64,000 nt of DNA from Polynucleobacter sp. JS-JIR-5-A7 (lineage in GTDB: Bacteria > Pseudomonadota > Gammaproteobacteria > Burkholderiales > Burkholderiaceae), in the NCBI RefSeq assembly GCF_018687935.1, contig NZ_CP061308.1, positions 614,048 to 678,047 on the forward strand, read 5' to 3'. Positions within the stretch are counted from its first letter, which is position 1; the number at the start of each line of letters is the position of its first letter. This document shows positions 1 to 8,197 of the stretch, one piece after another. The translations under genes were made by a program, and so were the position numbers. The notes beneath the pieces were generated by a model. The model saw nothing but the letters and a program-made list of their open reading frames with translations, was not told where the DNA came from and ran no database searches.

Positions 1-1
1 G

Positions 2-1018
2 CATTTGATCTTTGCAGGCAACAATGCTTGCGCCAAAGAATTAAAACTAGCGATTGAGCAGGGTGGTGCGATGGTTGAGGGGATGAATCTCGCCAAGGAC
101 TTGGGCAACCTTCCTCCTAATATTTGCACCCCAACTTATTTAGGTAAGACTGCACAGGGCTTGGCTAAAAAGACCGCCCTGAAGGTTGAAGTGTTAGGAC
201 TCAAACAAATTGAAGCTTTGGGCATGGGTTCATTTTTATCTGTTGCTAAGGGTTCTGAAACCCCGCCGCAATTTATCGTGATGCGTCACCAAGGAGGCAA
301 AACTGGAGAGGCTCCAATTGTCTTGGTTGGTAAAGGCATTACCTTTGATACGGGCGGCATTTCTCTGAAGCCTGGCGAAGCGATGGATGAGATGAAGTAC
401 GACATGTGTGGTGCCGCATCGGTTATTGGCACCTTGTATTCCGCCGCACTGATGAAGCTCAAGAAGAATGTGATTGGCGTAGTGCCTACCTGTGAAAATA
501 TGCCATCCGGTAGAGCAACACGTCCAGGAGATATTGTGAAGAGCATGTCAGGTCAAACCATTGAGATTCTCAATACTGATGCTGAAGGCCGTTTGATATT
601 GTGTGATGCACTAACTTATGTGGAGCGTTTTAAACCTAAGGCTGTAATTGATGTAGCAACCTTAACAGGCGCCTGCGTCATTGCGTTGGGACATGTGCAT
701 AGCGGCGTGTTTTCTGATGATGAAGTCTTGGTAGATGCTCTGACTAAAGCGGGTAAAGATTCCTTAGATACGGTATGGCGCTTACCTTTAGATGCTGCTT
801 ATCATGAGCAACTCAAATCCAATTTTGCGGATGTTGCTAATATTGGTGGACGCCCTGCAGGAAGTGTCACCGCAGCCTGCTTCTTATCGCGCTTTACTGA
901 GAAGTACAAATGGGCTCACTTGGATATCGCTGGAACCGCATGGAAGAGTGGTGCTGCCAAAGGTTCAACCGGTCGTCCAGTTCCTCTCTTGGTGAATTTC
1001 TTGCTTGAGCAAAAGTAA
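2..1018 (+). CDS. pepA: Leucyl aminopeptidase PepA (M17), 3' part only
   Basis: Cytosolic dizinc/dimanganese aminopeptidase that removes N-terminal residues from peptides. The reading frame is open to the window edge, so the start and roughly the first third of the usual ~500 residues lie outside. What remains is the C-terminal catalytic domain: a metal-binding stretch with VGKGITFDTGG and the M17 signature NTDAEGRL, which together supply the Lys, Asp and Glu metal ligands. The C-terminus (SFADV-like region, AGTAW) looks intact and the gene ends in TAA. holC follows 14 nt downstream on the same strand, so the two are probably co-transcribed. Family assignment is secure; only the 5' end is unknown. 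Confidence 0.95.
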   Translation, partial: HLIFAGNNACAKELKLAIEQGGAMVEGMNLAKDLGNLPPNICTPTYLGKTAQGLAKKTALKVEVLGLKQIEALGMGSFLSVAKGSETPPQFIVMRHQGGKTGEAPIVLVGKGITFDTGGISLKPGEAMDEMKYDMCGAASVIGTLYSAALMKLKKNVIGVVPTCENMPSGRATRPGDIVKSMSGQTIEILNTDAEGRLILCDALTYVERFKPKAVIDVATLTGACVIALGHVHSGVFSDDEVLVDALTKAGKDSLDTVWRLPLDAAYHEQLKSNFADVANIGGRPAGSVTAACFLSRFTEKYKWAHLDIAGTAWKSGAAKGSTGRPVPLLVNFLLEQK

Positions 1019-1032
1019 GTTAGCCAATTTAT

Positions 1033-1497
1033 ATGGCGCGCATTGATTTTCATAGCAATGTAAGTGACAAGCTGGAATATGCCTGTCGCTTGACCCGCAA
1101 AATCTGGAGCGCCACACCAGAGGGCCAGCCGGTTCGACAGATTGTGATTGTCGGTGAAAAAGGGGATCTACAGAAGTTGGATGATTTGCTTTGGACTTTC
1201 AGTAGTACTGACTTTATGCCGCATTGTTATATTGACGATGAAGCTGCGGCAGAGACACCCATCATTCTCACAGATAACTTTGCTTCACCTTATCTAAGCA
1301 CTATTCCCCATGCTGACGTGATGATTCATTTGGGTATGCGCATGCCGCAAGATGTGCCGGCTTTAGTAGAGCGCTTTCCGCGGATTGTGGAAGTCGTAAC
1401 AGTGAATGAAGCGGAGCGCTTAGCAGGGCGCGAGCGCTTCAAGGCCTATCGTGAATTAGGTCATGAGCTCCATAACTTTGATCAATCCAAGAGTTAA
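1033..1497 (+). CDS. holC: DNA polymerase III chi subunit
   Basis: 154 residues, close to the ~147 of E. coli HolC. Chi belongs to the clamp-loader complex and links it to single-stranded DNA-binding protein. The conserved N-terminal half carries ACRLTRKIW; the middle has the family-typical DLLWTFS and FMPHCY stretch followed by PIILTD. The C-terminal part (residues ~95-150) resembles the HolC family more loosely. The pepA-holC order is common in proteobacteria, which supports the call. lgt starts 12 nt downstream. The partner psi subunit (HolD) is not in the window. Confidence 0.9.
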   Translation: MARIDFHSNVSDKLEYACRLTRKIWSATPEGQPVRQIVIVGEKGDLQKLDDLLWTFSSTDFMPHCYIDDEAAAETPIILTDNFASPYLSTIPHADVMIHLGMRMPQDVPALVERFPRIVEVVTVNEAERLAGRERFKAYRELGHELHNFDQSKS

Positions 1498-1509
1498 TTT
1501 CCATTTTTC

Positions 1510-2301
1510 ATGTTGATCCATCCACAGTTTGATCCGGCAGCACTGCGTATTGGATCCTTTGCGATTCACTGGTATGGCTTGATGTATCTCATGGCCTTTG
1601 CGCAATTTCTGTTGCTAGGTCGTTTACGCATTCGTACTCCTCGTTATCAGGCTTTGGGCTGGACCTATAAAGACCTAGAAGATTTATTATTTGCAGGTGT
1701 ATTGGGTGTAGTGCTTGGAGGTCGCTTGGGTTATACCCTTTTTTACATGCCGAGCTTTTACCTTGCCAACCCATTGAGTATTTTGAAAATCTGGGAAGGT
1801 GGCATGTCTTTCCATGGCGGTCTCTTGGGTGTTCTGGTGGCCCTATGGTGGTTTGCAAAGAAACGCCAGACGACTTTTTTTGTAGTGAGTGATTTGGTGG
1901 CGCCTTTGGTTCCCTTTGGATTGGCATTTGGGCGCTTAGGTAATTTTATTAATGGCGAGTTGTGGGGTAGGCCAACCGATCTTCCTTGGGCAATGGTTTT
2001 CCCCCTAGTGGATTCCATTCCACGTCATCCATCACAAATTTATCAATTGCTGGGTGAAGGTGTTTTACTCGGAATCATTCTTTGGATGTATGCAAGTAAG
2101 CCTCGCCGGATTGGACAGATATCCGGATTATTTTTACTAGGCTATGGAGTCTGTCGTTTCTTGGCTGAGTATGCTCGTGAGCCCGATGCTTTCTTGGGGC
2201 TCTTGGGCCTTGGCCTATCGATGGGTCAGTGGCTCTGCATACCAATGATGATCTTCGGCACCTACTTGCTGCGCCGTCATTCGGCCCCCCTTATTTCTTA
2301 A
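1510..2301 (+). CDS. lgt: Prolipoprotein diacylglyceryl transferase
   Basis: Inner-membrane enzyme that moves diacylglycerol from phosphatidylglycerol to the lipobox cysteine of prolipoproteins, the first step of lipoprotein maturation. The 263 residues show about seven hydrophobic segments, an early FAIHWYGLMY motif, GGRLGY, and the Lgt signature GRLGNFINGELWG, with HPSQIYQ and an AEYAREPD segment near the C-terminus. Length is normal for the family. The start ATG has only a weak ribosome site. A 137-bp gap without a clear terminator follows before the malonyl-CoA decarboxylase gene. Confidence 0.95.
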   Translation: MLIHPQFDPAALRIGSFAIHWYGLMYLMAFAQFLLLGRLRIRTPRYQALGWTYKDLEDLLFAGVLGVVLGGRLGYTLFYMPSFYLANPLSILKIWEGGMSFHGGLLGVLVALWWFAKKRQTTFFVVSDLVAPLVPFGLAFGRLGNFINGELWGRPTDLPWAMVFPLVDSIPRHPSQIYQLLGEGVLLGIILWMYASKPRRIGQISGLFLLGYGVCRFLAEYAREPDAFLGLLGLGLSMGQWLCIPMMIFGTYLLRRHSAPLIS

Positions 2302-2383
2302 AGGCTTCATCATATTAAGAATCCCTTTATCATTATTAGAAATTTAATGAAAATGCAGTTGATTTAATTGATTCATCCAGTAA

Positions 2384-2393
2384 GTAGTACTAC
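2384..2393. promoter_or_regulatory. Perfect 10-bp palindrome upstream of the malonate genes
   Basis: GTAGTACTAC is self-complementary and lies about 46 bp before the malonyl-CoA decarboxylase start, where an operator could sit. No regulator gene is adjacent and the motif is short, so this is only a candidate. Confidence 0.25.
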
Positions 2394-2438
2394 ATGGTTT
2401 ATTGGATTTATTCACTGTTTTAATAGAGATAGGCTCCC

Positions 2439-3743
2439 ATGCTAGAAAAGTTAGCAAAAGCGCGTTATTTTTCGCGTGTCACTGGCGCAGTAAACCGCCT
2501 CATTTCTGAGAGAGGCGAGTCTAATGCTGTAAGCATGGCGGATGATGTCATCAATAACTATCGAAAGCTTTCCAAAGATCAGCATTTGAAGTTTTTCACT
2601 TTCTTATTTGAAAAACTCAACCCAGATCCTGCTGCGGTGATGAGTGCAGCGCAAAACTTTTCTGCTGAAGCTAGCGCGCGTAATTACATCAAACTGCAGC
2701 GTGTTACTGAGCCTCCAAGGCAAGAATTATTTCGTCGCCTCAATCGCGCAAGCAATGGCACTGCAGCATTGGTAGGCATGCGGCGTGATTTATTGCAGCT
2801 ACTAGAAAAGCAACCTGAACTCACAGCAGTTGATTTCGATTTACGCCACTTACTGTCTTCCTGGTTCAATCCTGGCTTTTTGAAGATGCATCGAGTGGAT
2901 TGGAAATCACCTGCTGAAGTCTTGGAGAAATTAATTCAACATGAAGCAGTGCATGCCATTGATGGTTGGGATGATCTACGTAGACGTTTGCAGCCTGATC
3001 GCCGTTGCTTTGCCTTTTTTCATCCGCAATTACCTAATGAGCCGCTGATTTTTGTTGAAGTAGCTTTGCTGCCTGAGATTCCCGCAGTGATTACTCCCCT
3101 AGTTGATAAGAAGGCGGAGACTGTTCATCAAAACTCCCAATACAAAGTCGCTGCGTTTTATTCTATTAGTAACTGCGAGCCTGGCCTGCGTGGCGTTTCG
3201 ATGGGTAACTTTTTGATCAAGCGTGTTGCTGAGCAGCTGCATGCAGAGTTTCCTGGTCTGAAGACTTTTGTGACTCTCTCTCCCATTCCTGGATTTATTG
3301 ATTGGGTTGCTGCAGGTGCAGATATCGGTGGCGACAAAACAGGAGTGCAATTAAAGCCAGCTATTCGTACTGCTCGGGAGCAAGCCCTGAATACGATGGG
3401 TCTTGCTAATCAGTCTTGGACTGAACGACTAGGTGCGGGATGGCATCCCGATAATGCGAGTGAAAAAGAAAAATCAGCCTTGCTTTGTCTGGCAAGTATT
3501 TATCTTGGCCTAGGGTCTGCTGGCAGAAATGGTAACCCAGTAGCCAAGTTTCATTTGGGAAATGGTGCGAAGTTGCATCAAATTAACTGGGCAGCTGATC
3601 TTTCTCGTAAGGGATTACGACAGTCAGCAGCCCTGATGGTGAATTATTTGTACGATTTATCCTCAGTTGAGGAGAATCATGAGCGATTTACGCAGGGTGA
3701 GATTGATTACTCCCGTGCAGTAGGTCGTTTAATGCAGCCTTAG
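2439..3743 (+). CDS. Malonyl-CoA decarboxylase
   Basis: Converts malonyl-CoA to acetyl-CoA and CO2. The 434 residues show the MCD family layout: a helical N-terminal domain (to about residue 175) and a GNAT-like catalytic domain with HPQLPNEPLIFVEVAL, the serine-containing segment YSISNCEPGLRG (Ser242/Ser244) and the histidine segment PVAKFHLGNGA (His372). Ser and His in these two segments form the catalytic pair known from the human enzyme. It is followed by a Bug-type binding protein and malonyl-CoA synthetase, so the substrate is probably malonate made into malonyl-CoA by MatB. It is the single-chain MCD, not the multisubunit mdc malonate decarboxylase. A matA-type name would fit but I leave the symbol blank. 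Confidence 0.92.
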   Translation: MLEKLAKARYFSRVTGAVNRLISERGESNAVSMADDVINNYRKLSKDQHLKFFTFLFEKLNPDPAAVMSAAQNFSAEASARNYIKLQRVTEPPRQELFRRLNRASNGTAALVGMRRDLLQLLEKQPELTAVDFDLRHLLSSWFNPGFLKMHRVDWKSPAEVLEKLIQHEAVHAIDGWDDLRRRLQPDRRCFAFFHPQLPNEPLIFVEVALLPEIPAVITPLVDKKAETVHQNSQYKVAAFYSISNCEPGLRGVSMGNFLIKRVAEQLHAEFPGLKTFVTLSPIPGFIDWVAAGADIGGDKTGVQLKPAIRTAREQALNTMGLANQSWTERLGAGWHPDNASEKEKSALLCLASIYLGLGSAGRNGNPVAKFHLGNGAKLHQINWAADLSRKGLRQSAALMVNYLYDLSSVEENHERFTQGEIDYSRAVGRLMQP

Positions 3744-3914
3744 ATAGTGATAAATGCAGGATTTTGGAGTAGAAGCTCTAAAGCAGAATTTAGCGAGCAT
3801 TCCCTTTAGAATGGGAAGAAACTGGACAGTAGTAAGGCTCAGCAAAGCATTCAGTAGTGAATAAATGACGTAAATAACTTACAAACAATAGCCAAATAGG
3901 CTTGTGGAGGAGAC

Positions 3915-4898
3915 ATGATGATTCAGCAAACATTAAAGGGTTTTTTCAGAAAAGCTCTATTTGTCGTTTGTTTTGCACCATTAGCTGTAATGGCTCAAGA
4001 GTGGCCTAATAAACCCATTACATTTGTGGTTCCATTTCCAGCCGGCGGTGGAACAGATGCATTTGCAAGACCTTTGGCTGCTCAGCTTACTAAGCAGTTG
4101 GGCAAGCAAATCGTGATTGATAACCGTGGTGGCGCAGGTGGTACATTGGGCGCATCCATTGCAGCAAAAGCGGCACCAGATGGCTACACATTTTTTATGG
4201 GCGCTGCTCATCACGCCATCGCTCCAGCAATGTATCCCAACCTAGACTACGACATTGAAAAGAGCTTTATTCCAGTAGCGATGGTTGCAAATCCACCACA
4301 AGTGATTGTGGTGAACCCAAAGAACGTGCAAGTGAAAGATCTTAAAGAGTTCATTGCGCTTCTTAAAAAGAATCCTGGCAAGTTTAACTATGCGAGTGCT
4401 GGTAATGGCTCTTCACACCACCTTGCTGGCGAGCAATTCAAAATGCTAACCAAGACTTTTATTACCCATATTCCTTATCGTGGTGCTGGACCAGCAATGC
4501 AAGACCTGATTGCCGGTCAAGTGGATGTTGAATTTGATGGACTGGGTTCTTCTGCTGCACAGATCAAGAATGGTTCGATTGTGGCTTTAGCGGTAGCATC
4601 ACAAAAGCGCGCACCTGGCTTTCCAACCATCCCTACGGCAGCTGAAGCTGGCTTGGTGGGTTATGAGGTTTCTACTTGGTATGGTTTGTTTGCTCCCAAG
4701 GGAACGCCACAGCCTATCGTTGACAAAATGATTGCAGAAGTACAAAAGGCTATTAATACACCGGACATGAAGACGATCTGGACTAATAATGGTTCTGATA
4801 CGCCTAATTTATCCGGCGATACTTTTGGAAAATTTGTTAATGCCGATATAAAGCGTTGGGCAGCTGTTGCTAAAGCTTCTGGCGCTAAATTGGATTAA
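3915..4898 (+). CDS. Bug-family (TctC) periplasmic binding protein, likely for malonate
   Basis: 327 residues with a signal peptide (hydrophobic core at residues ~12-25, cleavage near VMAQ-E) and the Bug family opening WPNKPITFVVPFPAGGG, followed by ARPLA and IDNRGGAGG. Bug proteins bind small carboxylates and feed TctAB permeases. No tctA or tctB is adjacent; the only pair in the window is 50 kb away and has its own binding protein. Lying between malonyl-CoA decarboxylase and malonyl-CoA synthetase suggests a malonate or related dicarboxylate ligand, which is inference. A strong GGAGGAG site precedes two tandem ATG codons (3915 and 3918); either could be used. Confidence 0.88.
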   Translation: MMIQQTLKGFFRKALFVVCFAPLAVMAQEWPNKPITFVVPFPAGGGTDAFARPLAAQLTKQLGKQIVIDNRGGAGGTLGASIAAKAAPDGYTFFMGAAHHAIAPAMYPNLDYDIEKSFIPVAMVANPPQVIVVNPKNVQVKDLKEFIALLKKNPGKFNYASAGNGSSHHLAGEQFKMLTKTFITHIPYRGAGPAMQDLIAGQVDVEFDGLGSSAAQIKNGSIVALAVASQKRAPGFPTIPTAAEAGLVGYEVSTWYGLFAPKGTPQPIVDKMIAEVQKAINTPDMKTIWTNNGSDTPNLSGDTFGKFVNADIKRWAAVAKASGAKLD

Positions 4899-4937
4899 GA
4901 CTGCTTCCCTAAAATGTTTGTTTGATCAGAGGTTCTA

Positions 4938-6461
4938 ATGAATTTGTATTCAGTATTGGAAAAAGGTTTTCCAAAAGATAAAAAAGCCTGCGCTATCGAA
5001 ACGCATGATGGCCTTTACTACTCTTGGGGAGACCTAGAGCGCGCTACTGCGAAGATGGCTAATCTGCTGAAGAGTTTGCAGTTACCAGCCGGTTCGCGCA
5101 TAGCAGTTCAGGTTGAAAAATCTCCTGAAGCACTTTTTCTATATTTGGCTACGATTCGTGCCGGTTATGTGTATTTGCCTCTGAATACAGCTTATCAAGC
5201 TGCTGAGATGCAGTACTTCATTGAGAATGCTGAGCCTGCAGTAGTGGTTTGCAGCGGAAAAAATTTCTCTTGGGTATCTCAGGTTGCTTTTAAGGCTGGA
5301 ACCAAACAAGTATTTACTTTAAATGAAGATCGTTCTGGAACATTGTTGGAGCGTGCTGGTAGCTTAAGCGACACCTTCAAGACGGTTGCCACGAAAGATG
5401 ATGATTTGGCTGCAATCTTGTATACCTCCGGTACTACTGGTCGTAGTAAGGGCGCGATGCTAACCCATCAGAATTTATATAGCAATGCACAGGTCTTGCA
5501 AAAGTTTTGGGGTTGGGTAAAAGGCGACGTACTCTTGCACGCATTACCCATCTTCCATGTGCACGGTTTGTTTGTAGCAGCTCATGGCGCATTAATTAAT
5601 GGCAGCAAGATGATTTGGTTGCCGCGTTTGGATGTTACACAGCTCATTCATCATATGCCTCAATCGACTGTGATGATGGGCGTACCGACTTTCTATGTAC
5701 GCTTGCTTGCTGATAAAGGCTTCACCAAGAAAGTGGCGCGCAATATGCGCTTATTTATTTCTGGTTCCGCCCCATTGCTTACGGAGACATTTAATACCTT
5801 CAAGGATGTCATTGGCCAGCCTATCTTGGAGCGCTATGGCATGAGTGAGACCGTGATGTTGGTTTCCAATCCATATAAAGGTGCCCGCGTAGGGGGTTCT
5901 GTTGGTTTGCCATTGCCTGGCGTTAAAGTACGTGTGGTAAATGAAGACAATAAATCTTGTGGTGTTGATGAGATCGGTAGCATTCAAGTTAAAGGTCCGA
6001 ATGTATTTAAGGGTTACTGGCGCATGCCTGAGAAAACTGCCGAAGAATTTACTAAGGATGGCTGGTTCAAAACTGGTGACGTTGGTCGTTGGGGTGGTGA
6101 TGCCAATGGCGGTAAAGCACCTAAGGATTACTTATGTATTGTTGGCCGCAGCAAAGATTTGATTATTTCCGGTGGCTATAACGTTTATCCAAAAGAGATC
6201 GAAAGTTTTATAGATGATATGGATGGCGTTGATGAGAGCGCAGTGATTGGTATTCCGCATCCTGACTTTGGTGAAGCTGTCATGGCTGTGGTGGTAGCCA
6301 AGCCTGGAGCTAAGTTAAATGCTGAAGCGATGATTGCCACCTTGAAAACCCAAATTGCTAATTTCAAGATACCAAAGCGTTTAGAAATTGTTTCTGACTT
6401 GCCACGTAACGCTATGGGTAAAGTGCAAAAGAATATTCTGCGTCAGCAATACACTGCATAA
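4938..6461 (+). CDS. matB: Malonyl-CoA synthetase (AMP-dependent acyl-CoA ligase)
   Basis: 507 residues of the ANL adenylating superfamily. Visible core motifs are the phosphate loop ILYTSGTTGRSKG (residues ~160-172), the LPIFHVHGL segment, RYGMSET, the TGDVGRW hinge region and the C-terminal catalytic lysine region PRNAMGKVQKN. The HVHGLF segment and overall length match MatB, which activates malonate with ATP and CoA. The product is the substrate of the decarboxylase encoded 1.2 kb upstream, so the three genes form a malonate-to-acetyl-CoA route. The stop codon abuts the stop of the convergent TauE/SafE gene with no intervening base. Other short-chain acyl-CoA ligase activity is possible, but the context favours malonate. 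Confidence 0.88.
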   Translation: MNLYSVLEKGFPKDKKACAIETHDGLYYSWGDLERATAKMANLLKSLQLPAGSRIAVQVEKSPEALFLYLATIRAGYVYLPLNTAYQAAEMQYFIENAEPAVVVCSGKNFSWVSQVAFKAGTKQVFTLNEDRSGTLLERAGSLSDTFKTVATKDDDLAAILYTSGTTGRSKGAMLTHQNLYSNAQVLQKFWGWVKGDVLLHALPIFHVHGLFVAAHGALINGSKMIWLPRLDVTQLIHHMPQSTVMMGVPTFYVRLLADKGFTKKVARNMRLFISGSAPLLTETFNTFKDVIGQPILERYGMSETVMLVSNPYKGARVGGSVGLPLPGVKVRVVNEDNKSCGVDEIGSIQVKGPNVFKGYWRMPEKTAEEFTKDGWFKTGDVGRWGGDANGGKAPKDYLCIVGRSKDLIISGGYNVYPKEIESFIDDMDGVDESAVIGIPHPDFGEAVMAVVVAKPGAKLNAEAMIATLKTQIANFKIPKRLEIVSDLPRNAMGKVQKNILRQQYTA

Positions 6462-7280
6462 TTAAAAGCCAAATGCCTTGCGGCTTTCATTAAACATGAA
6501 GACTGCAAGCATTAATAGCATCACACCAAAGATGCGTTTGAGTTGAGCAACATTCAACTTACGCGCCATCTTTGCTCCAAGTGGAGCAGTGAAAATACTG
6601 ATCGCCACAATACAGGCCACTGCTGGGACATATACAAAACCCAGAGATCCTGAGGGCAGGTTAGGGTGATCCCAGCTGCCATACATATAGCCAATAGTGG
6701 CGGCTGCAGCGATTGGAAATCCTAAGCCAGAAGAGGTGGCCATAGCGGTGTGGGGTTTAACATTGCACCACAGCATAAATGGCACGGTGATAAATGCACC
6801 TCCTGCACCAACTAAGCTGGCTAAGCTACCCGCAAATGCCCCAAAAGAAAATAAACCTAGACTGCCTGGCAACTCTCGTCCTGCGCTTGGTTTTTTATTC
6901 AGAATCATCTGAATAGAGCTATACACAATAAAGATGGCAAAGAAGAGTGATAACCAAGAGGTGTTGAGTGCTTCAAAGATTTCACTGCCGCCAATCAAAC
7001 TGCCAATCACTAAACCTGGGCTCAAGGCGGCAACAAGTTTCCAGTCAATCGAACCGTGTTTGTGATGCGCCCAAATAGCTGATGTGGTGGTAAATAGAAT
7101 GGTCGCCATGCCAGTGGCGATGGCCATGTGCACAATCACTTCTTGGTTAAAGCCTAGGTGATTAAAAACTAAGATCATGAACGGCACCAAAATCATGCCG
7201 CCACCAATTCCGAGAAGTCCTGCTAAAAATCCAGAGATACTGCCACACAGTATCAGCATCAGGATATCGCTTAGTAACAT
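6462..7280 (-). CDS. TauE/SafE (TSUP) family membrane exporter
   Basis: 272 residues, almost entirely hydrophobic with about eight predicted membrane spans. The two TSUP half-repeats are visible, each starting with a glycine-rich turn: FLAGLLGIGGGMILVPF near the N-terminus and LVGAGGAFITVPFM in the second half. TSUP proteins move sulfonates, sulfite or other organic anions; the substrate cannot be read from sequence. Its stop abuts the matB stop. Its ATG directly follows the 3' strand of 6S RNA and its apparent ribosome site (GGCGGGGAATTC then ATG) lies within that RNA, so expression may depend on read-through of the zapA-6S transcript. Confidence 0.9.
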   Translation of the reverse strand: MLLSDILMLILCGSISGFLAGLLGIGGGMILVPFMILVFNHLGFNQEVIVHMAIATGMATILFTTTSAIWAHHKHGSIDWKLVAALSPGLVIGSLIGGSEIFEALNTSWLSLFFAIFIVYSSIQMILNKKPSAGRELPGSLGLFSFGAFAGSLASLVGAGGAFITVPFMLWCNVKPHTAMATSSGLGFPIAAAATIGYMYGSWDHPNLPSGSLGFVYVPAVACIVAISIFTAPLGAKMARKLNVAQLKRIFGVMLLMLAVFMFNESRKAFGF

Positions 7281-7284
7281 GAAT

Positions 7285-7488
7285 TCCCCGCCTTGGCCGC
7301 TAGGCCGTCATCCTGAACCCAAAGGTTCAAGGTGGAACGGCTACTCTGCTTCGGGTGCATTAAGAGGTTCAGGGAGTGACCAAGTCTGAGTTGGCACTGT
7401 GAACTTGCAAAACGCTCACGCCCACAAGGTAAAGATCGTTCCGGATGCTTGCGCATCGGTTCAAGGAACTATTGGCCTTGGCGAACCA
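7285..7488 (-). ncRNA. ssrS: 6S RNA
   Basis: Regulatory RNA that binds sigma70 RNA polymerase holoenzyme in stationary phase. Read on the minus strand, the 5' arm begins near CGCCAAGGCC and continues through TTCCTTGAACCGATG; the 3' arm carries CACCTTGAACC, then GGGTTCA, then GGCCTAGCGGCC. These match E. coli 6S RNA segments (CACCUUGAACC, GGGUUCAAGG, CAGCCUGCGG). The closing stem pairs CCTTGGCC of the 3' arm with GGCCAAGG of the 5' arm. Position directly behind zapA is the usual one in proteobacteria. Ends are approximate: the 5' arm overlaps the zapA stop and the 3' end abuts the downstream ATG. Confidence 0.88.
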
Positions 7489-7814
7489 GGCAGGGAAAGG
7501 GTTTGCAACAAAGTGTCTACTTGTTCTTCAAGTCCGCGAATTTCCGCTTGAAGACGAGCTACTTCATGAGAGCTCACATTTGAAGAAGAGCTTTGTTGTG
7601 ATTGATTTTTCTGCAATGTAATGAAGTCACCTGCAATCTTGAGTGCGGCCATCATGCTGGCTCGTTCAATGCTGCGGTTACCACCACTAATGGCCAGTTG
7701 AATTTGTTCATCGACCAAAACGCAGGCGGCACGAAGCAGTGGTTCGTGTTCAGTGCTGGTTGCTAGAGTGATCTTTTGACCGGCAAGAGTTACTTCAATG
7801 CGTTGTTGGCTCAC
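7461..7814 (-). CDS. zapA: Cell division protein ZapA
   Basis: Small FtsZ-binding protein that bundles protofilaments at the division ring. From the GTG start it has 117 residues: an N-terminal beta region (RIEVTLAGQKITLA), the conserved segment LLRAACVLVDEQI, then helices ending in a heptad-rich coiled coil (residues ~85-108). GTG at 7814 is chosen because AGAGG lies six bases upstream and the protein then opens SQQRIEVTL as in the family; an ATG at 7853 would add 13 unlike residues. The start overlaps the 3' end of the upstream small gene by 20 bp, implying translational coupling. The stop lies inside the 5' arm of 6S RNA. Confidence 0.9.
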   Translation of the reverse strand: MSQQRIEVTLAGQKITLATSTEHEPLLRAACVLVDEQIQLAISGGNRSIERASMMAALKIAGDFITLQKNQSQQSSSSNVSSHEVARLQAEIRGLEEQVDTLLQTLSLPGSPRPIVP

Positions 7815-8076
7815 TGTCGTCCTCTGGATTGGTTGGTGGAATTGCTTCGCCAAGTAAGTTTAGTTGACGACCATCACTTTGTTCTGGCAAGCGACTCAAA
7901 ATGCGCTGTACCCGTTTTTGAGCATCCTCGATTTTGCCCTCAAGCAGCACATGACTTTGATTGAGATTGCGCACAGCTTCTTGAATTAGTGAAATCTTCT
8001 CAGACAGGCGCTGAATGGATGCGCTCAGGGCACCCAGATTTGCATCGCCAGTGAAATGAGAGATAGGCTCGTTCAT
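7795..8076 (-). CDS. Small coiled-coil protein upstream of zapA
   Basis: 93 residues. Residues ~15-65 form a long amphipathic helix with heptad leucines and isoleucines (SIQRLSEKISLIQ, then HVLLEGKIEDAQKRVQ); the C-terminus is acidic and proline-rich. No enzyme motif, signal peptide or membrane segment is visible. A small coiled-coil gene just before zapA is common in gamma- and betaproteobacteria, and the 20-bp overlap with zapA suggests a role in division-ring assembly, perhaps like ZapB. That role is inference from position. Confidence 0.75.
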   Translation of the reverse strand: MNEPISHFTGDANLGALSASIQRLSEKISLIQEAVRNLNQSHVLLEGKIEDAQKRVQRILSRLPEQSDGRQLNLLGEAIPPTNPEDDSEPTTH

Positions 8077-8197
8077 ATTGGCATTGTAGCCTCGACTTAG
8101 ATCAAAAGCCCAACACCTTATTTTTAGGCCATTTGGTCGCTAAGGAGGGTAACCCTTTCCGCTAAGTCAATAATTACTTCTTTAATATTTAATATTT

